From positions 1-8,661 of the forward strand of contig JAPUIP010000113.1 of the NCBI GenBank assembly GCA_027296925.1: 8,661 nt of DNA. Reading direction: 5' to 3'. The stretch is from Candidatus Poribacteria bacterium. GTDB taxonomy: Bacteria > Poribacteria > WGA-4E > PCPOR2b. The translations under genes and the position numbers were made by a program. Shown here one piece after another: positions 1 through 5,700 of this stretch (position 1 is its first letter; every line of letters starts with the position of its first letter). The notes under the pieces were generated by a model. The model did no database searches and was not told the DNA's origin. It saw nothing but the letters and a program-made list of their open reading frames with translations.

Positions 1-1
1 T

Positions 2-385
2 ATCAGCGCCATCTCACCGGCGTTTCCGGAGGAGATAGCGTTGGCGAGGGAGAAGAAGGGCGAAGGTGCCTTTGTCATCGGGATCGGTCCCGCTGAGCTC
101 GACGGCGTCGCGCCGGATGAAGGCTTACTCGACATCGCTGATGCGGCGTTCGACAACTTTTCGCCGGAGTCCGGAGGGGTGGTGGAGATTCCGGGTCGGT
201 CACAGACGATTTGTCCGACGTCGGGGGTCGTGGGCAACATGATCCAGCAGATGATCTCCGCGCAGTGGGCGGAGGAGATGATAACGAAAGGGGCGGTGCC
301 CACCTTCTGTCGGGGGATCTATCAGACCGGCGGCAGGGAGTACAACAGCGAAATGACGGAACTGTTCGAACAACGCGGCTACTGA
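2..385 (+). CDS. SIS-domain phosphosugar-binding protein, C-terminal part (5' end outside window)
   Basis: The frame is open from the left edge, so the true start lies outside the window; the first in-window start-like codon (TTG at 41) is internal. The visible 127 residues match the second half of SIS (sugar isomerase) domain proteins of the uncharacterised phosphosugar-binding type. An EIALAREKKGEGAFVIGI stretch has the usual strand-helix form. It is followed by a DIADAAFDN segment, a VEIPG turn, a P-T-S-G-V-V-G helix start with a long helix after it, and a closing G-R-E-Y-N motif with a short tail. Such proteins bind or isomerise phosphosugars, or sense them as regulators; the substrate cannot be read from this half. 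It ends at TGA 383-385, and the next + strand gene is over 500 bases away, so it is probably the last gene of its operon. Family assignment is by remembered pattern, not a search. Confidence 0.6.
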   Translation: MSAISPAFPEEIALAREKKGEGAFVIGIGPAELDGVAPDEGLLDIADAAFDNFSPESGGVVEIPGRSQTICPTSGVVGNMIQQMISAQWAEEMITKGAVPTFCRGIYQTGGREYNSEMTELFEQRGY

Positions 386-727
386 TTCGAAGAACACACC
401 CGCCGAGAATCGACCACGCTAAGGTTTGTGAATCAAAGGTCAGGCCGCTATGCTGACTCAAGCTTACCGTTGCAGTGGAGCCAGGCCAGGGTTATCTCTG
501 CCGTTCCCCTCAGCGAATCATCCGGACATAGCTTCTCCCATAACGCGCACTACCGGTCCGGTTTGATGCGCTGGGCAATGAGATGCGGACAGAGTTCATC
601 GATTCTTGGTGTGAATCGGGCCGCCATTGATCCTTGGGCACACAGCAGGCAGACGGCACTATCACGCAGTGAGTTATCAAACAAAATCGAAGTACAGACT
701 CCCGCCTCGGGCATTGCGAGATTCTTG
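386..727. other. Intergenic stretch without a supportable gene
   Basis: No reading frame here looks like a known protein. The + strand frame 428-781 has no recognisable domain and a composition like non-coding sequence. On the minus strand a 54-codon frame (714 down to 550) contains a C-L-L-C motif and is followed, after one stop, by further protein-like sequence down to a stop at 457-459. This could be a worn gene remnant, but I do not recognise it. No tRNA, terminator or repeat is evident. The 3' part leads into the promoter at 728-756. Confidence 0.4.
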
Positions 728-756
728 TTGATTGAAAAGCGAGGACTTGGTAAAAT
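728..756 (+). promoter_or_regulatory. Predicted sigma70-type promoter for the aldo/keto reductase-sulfatase unit
   Basis: TTGATT (728-733) and TAAAAT (751-756) are separated by exactly 17 bases and match the -35 and -10 consensus at 4/6 and 5/6. Transcription would start near 763, giving a leader of about 195 bases before the ATG at 958. That leader contains the nested hairpin at 804-880. It is the best promoter I see upstream of this operon; its use is inferred. Confidence 0.5.
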
Positions 757-803
757 GGTTGAGAAGCATTCTCCGCAGTGAGTTATACTGTTTGTATTTC
801 CAG

Positions 804-880
804 ATGCGACTATTTTATCCCATCTGAATGGAAGCCAATCTCCATTCGGTTTCTCACGGTGGACCGGAGAATAGTCGCAT
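804..880 (+). promoter_or_regulatory. Nested inverted repeat / long hairpin in the leader of the aldo/keto reductase gene
   Basis: An 11-base perfect inverted repeat (ATGCGACTATT at 804-814, AATAGTCGCAT at 870-880) encloses a second perfect 7-base repeat (GAATGGA 826-832, TCCATTC 841-847) with an 8-base loop at 833-840. The outer stem can gain a G-U and an A-U pair. The structure begins about 40 bases after the predicted transcription start and ends 65 bases before the ribosome binding site. There is no following U-tract, so it is not a standard intrinsic terminator. It may be a cis-acting RNA element, a protein-binding site, or a small MITE-like palindromic repeat; no TA duplication is visible at its edges. 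Confidence 0.55.
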
Positions 881-957
881 TTCTAGCTACAAATGGTATT
901 ACAACAACTACCAGACTTCGTGATGACAAGACTGATGCAAATCCAGGAGGACTCGCC

Positions 958-1917
958 ATGGAATACACCGACCTCGGCAGGATTGGGCTACGGGTCAGCC
1001 GGCTCTGTCTCGGCACCGTCAACTTTGGTATGCACGTACCCGAAGAAGACTCGTTTCCGGTGTTGAATCGTGCACGGGAACAGGGAATTAACTTTTTCGA
1101 TACCGCCAACGCCTACAACAAAGGACTCACAGAGACGATTATTGGAAACTGGTTGGCGCAGGATAGAAGCCGCCGTGACCAAATCGTCTTGGCAACCAAA
1201 CTGTATAGCCAAACGGGTGATGGTCCCAATGATGGACGTTTATCCGCCTATCATATGCGTCGAGCGTGCGAAGACAGCCTGCGCCGTCTGCAAACCGACC
1301 ACATCGACCTGTACCAGATGCACCATATTGATCGTCAAACACCATGGGAGGAGATTTGGGGTGGGATGGAGCAATTGGTTCAGGCAGGCAAAATTCTGTA
1401 CGTCGGGAGTAGCAACTTTGCCGCGTGGCACATCGCACAGGCGCAGGGACTCGCGGTCCAACGAAATTTCCTTGGACTCGTTTCTGAGCAGAGCGTTTAC
1501 AATCTTCGCAACCGGATGATTGAACTCGAAGTCCTTCCTTGTTGCCGTGCGCTTGGTTTAGGCGTTATCCCGTACAGTCCGATGGGTGGTGGGTTGCTCT
1601 GCGGCGTCCTGGACAACCCAAGCACTGGACGCCGCGGTGGGGAATCAACGAGACAAGCAATCGACACTTACAGGACGCAGCTACAAGCCTACGAACATCT
1701 CTGCCAGTCCCTTGGACAACGCCCAGCTGATGTCGCCTTGGCATGGGTGCGGAACAATCCAGACATTACGACGCCGATTATCGGTCCGCGGACGGTCGAA
1801 CAACTCGACCAGAACCTCTCCGCCTTGGAGCTCAGTCTCGATGATGAAACATTGGCAAGGCTGGACAAGATTTGGCCAGGCCCTGGCGGCGAAGCGCCGG
1901 AGGCGTATGCGTGGTAG
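958..1917 (+). CDS. Aldo/keto reductase (NADP-dependent oxidoreductase)
   Basis: The product is 319 residues, full length for the aldo/keto reductase superfamily of (alpha/beta)8 barrel NAD(P)H-dependent carbonyl reductases. The start is set by AGGAGG at 945-950 with a 7-base spacer to the ATG; the frame is open further upstream, but that part has no family similarity. The N-terminus MEYTDLGRIGLRVSRLCLGT is the classic YxxLGxxGLxVSxxxLGT opening. The catalytic tetrad is visible: Asp48 and Tyr53 in FFDTANAY, Lys81 in LATK, and His122 in LYQMHHID. GSSNF (150-154) and a cofactor-phosphate segment PIIGPRTVEQL (273-283) complete the pattern. Type is closest to the YajO/Tas-like or sugar-aldehyde group; the substrate is unknown. 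It is followed 31 bases later by the sulfatase, so the two are probably co-transcribed and may act on a desulfated sugar or its aldehyde (inference). Confidence 0.93.
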   Translation: MEYTDLGRIGLRVSRLCLGTVNFGMHVPEEDSFPVLNRAREQGINFFDTANAYNKGLTETIIGNWLAQDRSRRDQIVLATKLYSQTGDGPNDGRLSAYHMRRACEDSLRRLQTDHIDLYQMHHIDRQTPWEEIWGGMEQLVQAGKILYVGSSNFAAWHIAQAQGLAVQRNFLGLVSEQSVYNLRNRMIELEVLPCCRALGLGVIPYSPMGGGLLCGVLDNPSTGRRGGESTRQAIDTYRTQLQAYEHLCQSLGQRPADVALAWVRNNPDITTPIIGPRTVEQLDQNLSALELSLDDETLARLDKIWPGPGGEAPEAYAW

Positions 1918-1948
1918 TGACCGCGTGCAACGACGAAAGGGAATGACG

Positions 1949-3079
1949 ATGGAAAAACGTCCGAATATTCTTTGGTACTGTACAGACCAGCAACGCTTCG
2001 ACACCATCGGGGCGTTGGGAAATCCGCATATCCACACCCCAAGACTCGACGCATTCGTGCGTCAGTCGGTCGCATTCACCCATGCCTATTGTCAATCCCC
2101 CATCTGCACCCCTTCCCGCGCCAGTTTTATGACCGGCATGTATCCTTCTGCCGTGAGTGTTACCGGCAATGGCAATCCGGTTTTCCCCCAATACTATGAA
2201 GACCGTCTGATTTCTCGCGCCTTAGCTTTTGATGGGCACGACTGCGGGTTAGTTGGTAAACTCCATCTCGCCAGTGCCTTTGATGCACGAGAACGCCGTG
2301 TCAACGATGGGTATCGCTACTTCCAATATAGCCACGACCACAGAAAACCGAACGCATTTGGCCACGAATACGCCGATTGGCTCCGGGCACAAGGCGTCGC
2401 TCCCGAAGAACTGATGACGCCACGAGCAACCCTCAAAACGTCCCGGACAAGCGCGGGTCGTGTCCGAGAGCCGACCGCCGATATGGATAACATTCCACCC
2501 CATCTTCACCAGACCTACTGGTGCACCGAAAAGTCGATTGAGTTTATCGAGAAAAATCGGCGTGAAAATCAACCGTGGCTGCTCAACGTCAATCCCTTTG
2601 ACCCGCATCCACCGTTTGACGCACCGTGGGAGTATTATCGACGGTATGACCCCGAAACACTGCCCCGTGTTCACTTTCAGGAAAGTGACATCGCCTATCA
2701 GTCGAAGCTGACAGAGGCGGGTATCGATTTCCAATCTCAATCAAAACCGCCTTCAGACTGGGATGACAAACGGATGCAAGCATCTTATTATGCCATGATT
2801 GAACAGATTGACCATGAATTCGGACGCTTACTTGACTACCTCGACGCCAAAGGGCTACGTGAAAACACAATTGTCATCTTTACTTCTGACCACGGTGAGG
2901 CCCTTGGCGACCATGGTCTGGTGTACAAAGGGTGTCGTTTTTACGAAGGGTTGGTGCGAGTGCCGCTGATCATTTCATGGCCGACTCACTTCTTGGCTGA
3001 CGTCCAAAGCGATGCACTTGTTGAACTCCTTGATCTTGTGCCAACACTGTATGAGGTGATCGGCGCAGACATTCCTTGA
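1949..3079 (+). CDS. Arylsulfatase-type sulfatase, C-terminally truncated
   Basis: It is a type I formylglycine sulfatase hydrolysing sulfate esters, probably on a glycan or small sulfated metabolite. ATG 1949 is preferred over ATG 1943 because AAGGGA (1937-1942) lies 6 bases before it. The CTPSR motif (53-57) carries Cys53, to be converted to formylglycine. Other active-site residues are present: Asp13-Gln14 in CTDQQ, Lys104 and His106 in GKLHL, His220 in DPHPPFD, and Asp314-His315 in TSDHGEALGDHG. No signal peptide is seen, so the protein looks cytoplasmic. The frame ends after 376 residues at LDLVPTLYEVIGADIP, about where the C-terminal subdomain of 450-550-residue homologues should begin. 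The sequence just after the stop still reads RVVGKAL in frame, resembling the expected continuation, then switches to unrelated coding sequence. The truncation is therefore probably secondary, and activity is uncertain. Confidence 0.9.
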   Translation: MEKRPNILWYCTDQQRFDTIGALGNPHIHTPRLDAFVRQSVAFTHAYCQSPICTPSRASFMTGMYPSAVSVTGNGNPVFPQYYEDRLISRALAFDGHDCGLVGKLHLASAFDARERRVNDGYRYFQYSHDHRKPNAFGHEYADWLRAQGVAPEELMTPRATLKTSRTSAGRVREPTADMDNIPPHLHQTYWCTEKSIEFIEKNRRENQPWLLNVNPFDPHPPFDAPWEYYRRYDPETLPRVHFQESDIAYQSKLTEAGIDFQSQSKPPSDWDDKRMQASYYAMIEQIDHEFGRLLDYLDAKGLRENTIVIFTSDHGEALGDHGLVYKGCRFYEGLVRVPLIISWPTHFLADVQSDALVELLDLVPTLYEVIGADIP

Positions 3080-3086
3080 AGGGTGG

Positions 3087-3338
3087 TTGGTAAAGCTCTC
3101 GGTCACGGGGGCAGAAATTCAGGGCGACACCGCCATTGCACCGCTGAGTGATCTCCGGCTCCAGTTTGTCAATGCGGACGACACGACGATTCGCGGCGAC
3201 CTCTTCGGCAAAGTCCTTTATCACCCGATGACCGCGCCGGACTGTTTTTATCTTCGATTTACGGCGGTTCCGCAGCCAATCTTGGCCTTTCTACAGGAAA
3301 CGGTCGGTGAATTGATCGATGCTCTCGGTGAGGATTAA
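3087..3338 (+). pseudogene. PilZ-like domain fragment (C-terminal relic)
   Basis: The readable frame gives LSVTGAEIQGD, then DLRLQF, a short GDLFGKVL strand, CFYLRF, and a helical tail to a natural-looking stop. This order (D/x-LSxTGA, a hydrophobic strand, G-x-V, FxLRF) resembles the C-terminal half of PilZ-type c-di-GMP-binding domains. The N-terminal part, including the usual RxxxR motif, is absent. No good start or ribosome binding site is seen; the only nearby initiator is TTG at 3087. The fragment is joined to the end of the sulfatase at about 3090-3096 and lies in a different frame. I read it as a relic brought in by recombination. The PilZ identification is from memory of the pattern and is moderate only. 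Confidence 0.4.
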
Positions 3339-3342
3339 GGCG

Positions 3343-3546
3343 ATGAAATACAGATCTGTCCTTCAAAGCGAGATTCTGGTGCTGTTGATGGTTTTGCGCC
3401 TTCCAGTTAGCGCCCATGCAGACGAAACCACCCGCATCGAAGGGACGCTGTTAATGCTTGATGATAGGACGCCGCATGTGGCATGTGTTGTCCAAGCAGT
3501 TACGCCTGCGCCTGACGATAAAACCGAAGGGGGATGTCTCCGGTAA
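3343..3546 (+). pseudogene. Signal-peptide-bearing 5' fragment of a secreted protein gene
   Basis: ATG 3343 follows a GGTGAGG-like ribosome site (3327-3333) and opens a 67-codon frame. Its first 28 residues look like a Sec signal peptide: MKYRSVLQSE, then the hydrophobic ILVLLMVLRLPVS, then an AHA cleavage site before DE. The next residues, IEGTLLMLDDRTPHVACVVQAV, resemble the first strands of a carboxypeptidase-regulatory-like beta-sandwich (pattern I-x-G-T..DD.TP..A.V.A). Similarity is lost near 3500, and the frame stops at 3544-3546 inside the phosphatase fragment that begins in another frame. I take it as the 5' end of an exported-protein gene cut off by a junction. It could still be expressed as a short secreted peptide, but I see no evidence for a function. 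Confidence 0.35.
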
Positions 3547-3706
3547 GGGCGTCAAGAGCGCGATGTATGCGGTGTTGTCTTACGGCATCCTCCACGCCGA
3601 AGCCAAATTCGGCGCGTCTCCCGCCCACATGCTGTGGGTTCTCAACGATGAACTGCGGGCACGAATTTCCGAACGCATGAATTGCGCGATGTGTATTGCG
3701 ACGATT
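3530..3706 (+). pseudogene. SpoIIE/RsbU-type PP2C phosphatase core fragment
   Basis: About 59 residues begin at GDVSGKGV, the metal-binding GDVSGKG motif of SpoIIE/RsbU serine phosphatases. They continue through a helix (SAMYAVLSYGILHAEAKF), the SPAHMLWVLNDELRARI segment (family pattern SPxexLxxLNxxL) and MNCAMCIATI, equivalent to the MFVTxxxxxl strand. The N-terminal sensor part and first phosphatase strands are missing, and so is the C-terminal half with its later metal-ligand Asp residues, so it cannot be an active enzyme. It is fused in frame with the SnoaL-like piece that follows. The combined open frame runs from a TTG at 3458 to the TAA at 3926-3928, but no convincing start site precedes it. 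Confidence 0.6.
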
Positions 3707-3928
3707 TCTGAAATCCAGATTGTTGTTGAGGAGATGATTGCCGAAGCGGATATGGTGGTCAACTGCGGGTCGTTTCGCGGCAAGTTTCAGGACATCACCC
3801 AAGCCGGCGTCCCGGTGACGACGACCGGCGTCAGTGTCTATCGCATCCAGCATGGAAAGATTGTCGAGGAACGTTCTATCCACGATGCACTGGGACTGCT
3901 CGAACAACTGGGTGTGGTTTCAATTTAA
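3707..3928 (+). pseudogene. SnoaL-like (ester cyclase type) C-terminal fragment, in frame with phosphatase fragment
   Basis: The last 73 residues read IQIVVEEMIAEADMVVNCGSFRG, an ITQAGVPVTTTGVSVYRI stretch, then GKIVEERSIHDALGLLEQLG and a stop. This is the typical second half of SnoaL-like/ester-cyclase proteins of the NTF2-like fold: VxxMIAEGDxV, the FRG turn, V.VTG.xxYRI, GKIVE.W, and D..GLLQQLG. The first half, with the N-terminal helices, is missing. The switch from phosphatase to SnoaL sequence falls at about 3704-3710 without loss of frame, making a chimeric reading frame. The stop lies 16 bases from the end of the converging lipoprotein gene. Most likely a relic, though an expressed chimera cannot be excluded. 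Confidence 0.6.
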
Positions 3929-3944
3929 ATGTCAGGGAAGCGAC

Positions 3945-4568
3945 TCATTGACGCGTTGTCGGAATCTCGTAGAGTTTGACTTCTCGGATTGTTGGTCCTT
4001 TGAGGGGAATCTTGGTGACCTGAGTTTTGACAACCATCGAGCGTTCGAGGCGTGACATGTCCTGGACCGCATCGACCATGATGCGGAGATAGCGTATGTG
4101 CTTCCCGATTCGGAATCGACGCATCTGCCGGGGTTGAATTGACTTTCCGAGTTGTCGGTCTTTAACGGGAATGAACGCCACCGGACTCGACCGGGATTTA
4201 TCCGTCGCAACATCGATTTGCGGTTCATCGAGGGCAGAATCAGCGTAGATCTCGATGTAGGCAATATACATCGGCTCTTTGAGCACAATCAATGCGCCGG
4301 CGCGTTTGGTACCCACGATTTGGCGCGTGTTGACAAGTGTCTGGTCTCGGCGGTAGTCGACGAGGACCCGTTTTAAGACATACCCATCGGCGGCGAGTGT
4401 ACCTATCGTTTCCAAATTGCCATCAACGATTTGGGGGGCATCGGGACAGACCAGTCGTGCCGGGTGGACGGCAACCGCGGGGGTTTGCTGCAGCGTGGCA
4501 CAGCCAATGAAAATAGACACCGACACAATGATGAGTATAAGCAAGTGAATATGAGTTTTGGGTTTCAT
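3945..4568 (-). CDS. Predicted lipoprotein with a discoidin (F5/8 type C)-like domain
   Basis: The 207-residue product has a short basic N-terminus (MKPKTHIH), a hydrophobic segment (LLILIIVSVSIFIG) and Cys23 in an I-G-C lipobox-like site, so it is probably a membrane-anchored lipoprotein; Phe at the -3 position is slightly unusual. The mature part resembles a galactose-binding/discoidin fold: PQIVDGNLETIG (46-57) is the DGN..T opening, ALIVLKEPMYIAYIEIYA (92-109) a core strand pair, and REVKLYEI (195-202) the closing strand. Such domains bind glycans or surfaces; the ligand is unknown. The ATG is only 10 bases past the PhyH-type gene stop and lacks a clear Shine-Dalgarno site, suggesting translational coupling and one transcript from the promoter near 5501-5529. 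No other catalytic motif is seen. Confidence 0.75.
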   Translation of the reverse strand: MKPKTHIHLLILIIVSVSIFIGCATLQQTPAVAVHPARLVCPDAPQIVDGNLETIGTLAADGYVLKRVLVDYRRDQTLVNTRQIVGTKRAGALIVLKEPMYIAYIEIYADSALDEPQIDVATDKSRSSPVAFIPVKDRQLGKSIQPRQMRRFRIGKHIRYLRIMVDAVQDMSRLERSMVVKTQVTKIPLKGPTIREVKLYEIPTTRQ

Positions 4569-4578
4569 CAGTTATTGT

Positions 4579-5430
4579 TCAAGCGAAAGGGCCTGGCTGA
4601 TGTTCGCCTAACAATCGGCGCTGGCGAGGCGTCGCTTGCGAAAGGATGCCGGGGTCAAATTGAAAACTCAAGAACGGGGGAAATCGTTGCGCAATCCACC
4701 GATTCGCGTAATGAACCTGCAGCAGATAGCGAACTATATCCGTTCGGTTGGCGCCGCCTCGATGCCACACGTCGCTTCTGAAAACAATCACGTCACCCGC
4801 CTGGCAGAGAATCGATTGTTCCTTCACGCCGTTCCATTGCCCGGCATCGGGCTCGGGGCTGGAGCCTGCCCGATGGCTGCCGGGGATAACCCGCGTTGGC
4901 CCAAGTGCTTCATACATATCGTCCAGGTAAAAATGGGCGGTCATAATCAACGCCGGGATCCGGACCCGTTCATCGGCCGCCACGTCGTCCGGCAGCCGGA
5001 TCGGTTTCCAATCCGTGTGCATCGCCTGATTCTCGCGTCTTCCCGTATTCCATTGGGTCATTTGGATGATATGACAATCCTCCCCCAAGACATCTTCAAC
5101 GATTTCAATCACACCCGGTTTGTCTAGATATTCCAGGTAGAGCGGGTCTCGATTAAATGCATTCTGGATTGTCTTGATTCCGCTGCCGCTGGCATCCATC
5201 GAATCCCAAGCAGAGCCCGCGGCAGGCTGGATGCGATAAGAACATGCCCGTAATTGCTGCACTTCTTGAGAATTGATCACGCCCGGCAAATAAACGAAGC
5301 CGTCGCGTTCCATGGCCTGGGCCCGCTCCTGCCGAGACGCATAGGCGATGAGTTCGGCGACCGGCATTGACGGTTCCTCGGCGGTTAAGGTGTTTTGTGA
5401 TGATTGGATTGTGTCCTGTGATGGTTTCAT
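4579..5430 (-). CDS. Phytanoyl-CoA dioxygenase (PhyH) family Fe(II)/2-oxoglutarate oxygenase
   Basis: The product is 283 residues, a normal size for bacterial PhyH-family oxygenases, which hydroxylate small organic substrates using Fe(II), O2 and 2-oxoglutarate. The iron triad is visible: His138 and Asp140 in MHTDW, and His223 in VWHRGG; Arg234 in RYLLQVHY is the likely 2-oxoglutarate salt-bridge residue. ERDGFVYLPGVI (41-52) is the typical N-terminal start of the fold and GPTRVIPGSH (177-186) the conserved beta-turn. No signal peptide is seen, so it is cytoplasmic. ATG 5430 has AAGGGA (5437-5442) with a 7-base spacer; a second start at Met22 (5367) also has a GAGGA site with 7 bases, and the first 21 residues look like a flexible tail. 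It heads a two-gene unit with the lipoprotein downstream. The substrate is unknown, since this family is large and diverse in such genomes. Confidence 0.9.
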   Translation of the reverse strand: MKPSQDTIQSSQNTLTAEEPSMPVAELIAYASRQERAQAMERDGFVYLPGVINSQEVQQLRACSYRIQPAAGSAWDSMDASGSGIKTIQNAFNRDPLYLEYLDKPGVIEIVEDVLGEDCHIIQMTQWNTGRRENQAMHTDWKPIRLPDDVAADERVRIPALIMTAHFYLDDMYEALGPTRVIPGSHRAGSSPEPDAGQWNGVKEQSILCQAGDVIVFRSDVWHRGGANRTDIVRYLLQVHYANRWIAQRFPPFLSFQFDPGILSQATPRQRRLLGEHQPGPFA

Positions 5431-5500
5431 GGGCGCATCCCTTGATTCAGGCCAATAGGTCGTGTCGTGTCCGACAAGCGTCTATGAATATGTTGATGGC

Positions 5501-5529
5501 ATTTTAGCATAGCTTTAGAGTTCTATCAA
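5501..5529 (-). promoter_or_regulatory. Predicted sigma70-type promoter of the PhyH-lipoprotein unit
   Basis: On the minus strand, TTGATA (5529-5524) and TAAAAT (5506-5501) are spaced by 17 bases, each 5/6 to consensus, with TGC just before the -10 box (extended -10). Transcription should start near 5494, giving a leader of about 64 bases. The leader can form a small hairpin at 5463-5476 (TGTCG/CGACA, 4-base loop). The promoter lies back to back with the deacetylase promoter, with 30 bases between the two -35 boxes. Confidence 0.6.
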
Positions 5530-5559
5530 CATAAACGGCAACTCGATGCGTTTTTCTGA

Positions 5560-5588
5560 TTGAAGATGTCTAGACATTTTGCTATAAT
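5560..5588 (+). promoter_or_regulatory. Predicted sigma70-type promoter of the deacetylase gene
   Basis: TTGAAG (5560-5565) and a perfect TATAAT (5583-5588) are separated by 17 bases, and TGC directly before TATAAT makes an extended -10. Transcription should start near 5595, about 105 bases before the ATG at 5701. The spacer is almost filled by the palindrome at 5566-5577, a position where a bound repressor would block RNA polymerase. Among the promoters in this window it is the closest to consensus at the -10. Confidence 0.68.
5566..5577. promoter_or_regulatory. Operator-like perfect palindrome inside the deacetylase promoter
   Basis: ATGTCTAGACAT is a perfect 12-base palindrome; two more flanking A/T pairs match on each side (5563-5564 with 5579-5580) after one mismatch, giving 16 of 18 symmetric positions. 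Its core GTCTAGAC fits the GTNTANAC half-site layout known for HutC-subfamily GntR regulators, some of which (NagR, DasR) control amino-sugar genes. That would suit a ChbG-type deacetylase downstream. No regulator gene is in the window; the family assignment is inference. Confidence 0.5.
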
Positions 5589-5622
5589 GGCTCACTTTTT
5601 CAATTCGGAGCACGATTGATTC

Positions 5623-5679
5623 ATGCCAAAACCCAAAACGCCACACACGAATTACGGTTCGAGCATCGGGGGAATTTAA
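5623..5679 (+). other. Possible short leader reading frame before the deacetylase gene
   Basis: An 18-codon frame starts at ATG 5623, begins MPKPKTPHT and ends at TAA 5677-5679. It lies in the predicted transcript, in the same frame as the deacetylase, and its first four residues are identical to the deacetylase start (MPKP). A weak GGAG (5608-5611) lies 11 bases upstream. It may be a leader peptide, a tiny duplication of the gene start, or chance. Confidence 0.15.
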
Positions 5680-5700
5680 CAGAACCAGGAGTGTCATATC

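Noticed and set aside
457..714. Minus-strand protein-like frame with a C-L-L-C motif, interrupted by a stop at 550-552
   Set aside because: Too short, interrupted, and not recognised; kept only as a note on a possible worn gene.
428..781. 117-codon + strand frame before the reductase promoter
   Set aside because: No recognisable domain, no convincing ribosome site, and it overlaps the predicted promoter.
778..957. 60-codon upstream extension of the aldo/keto reductase frame
   Set aside because: It covers the leader hairpin, has no similarity to the family, and a strong AGGAGG with correct spacing marks ATG 958 as the start.
1586..1948. Upstream extension of the sulfatase frame through the aldo/keto reductase gene
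   Set aside because: It is an out-of-frame shadow of the reductase; the family N-terminus RPNILWYCTDQQ begins right after ATG 1949.
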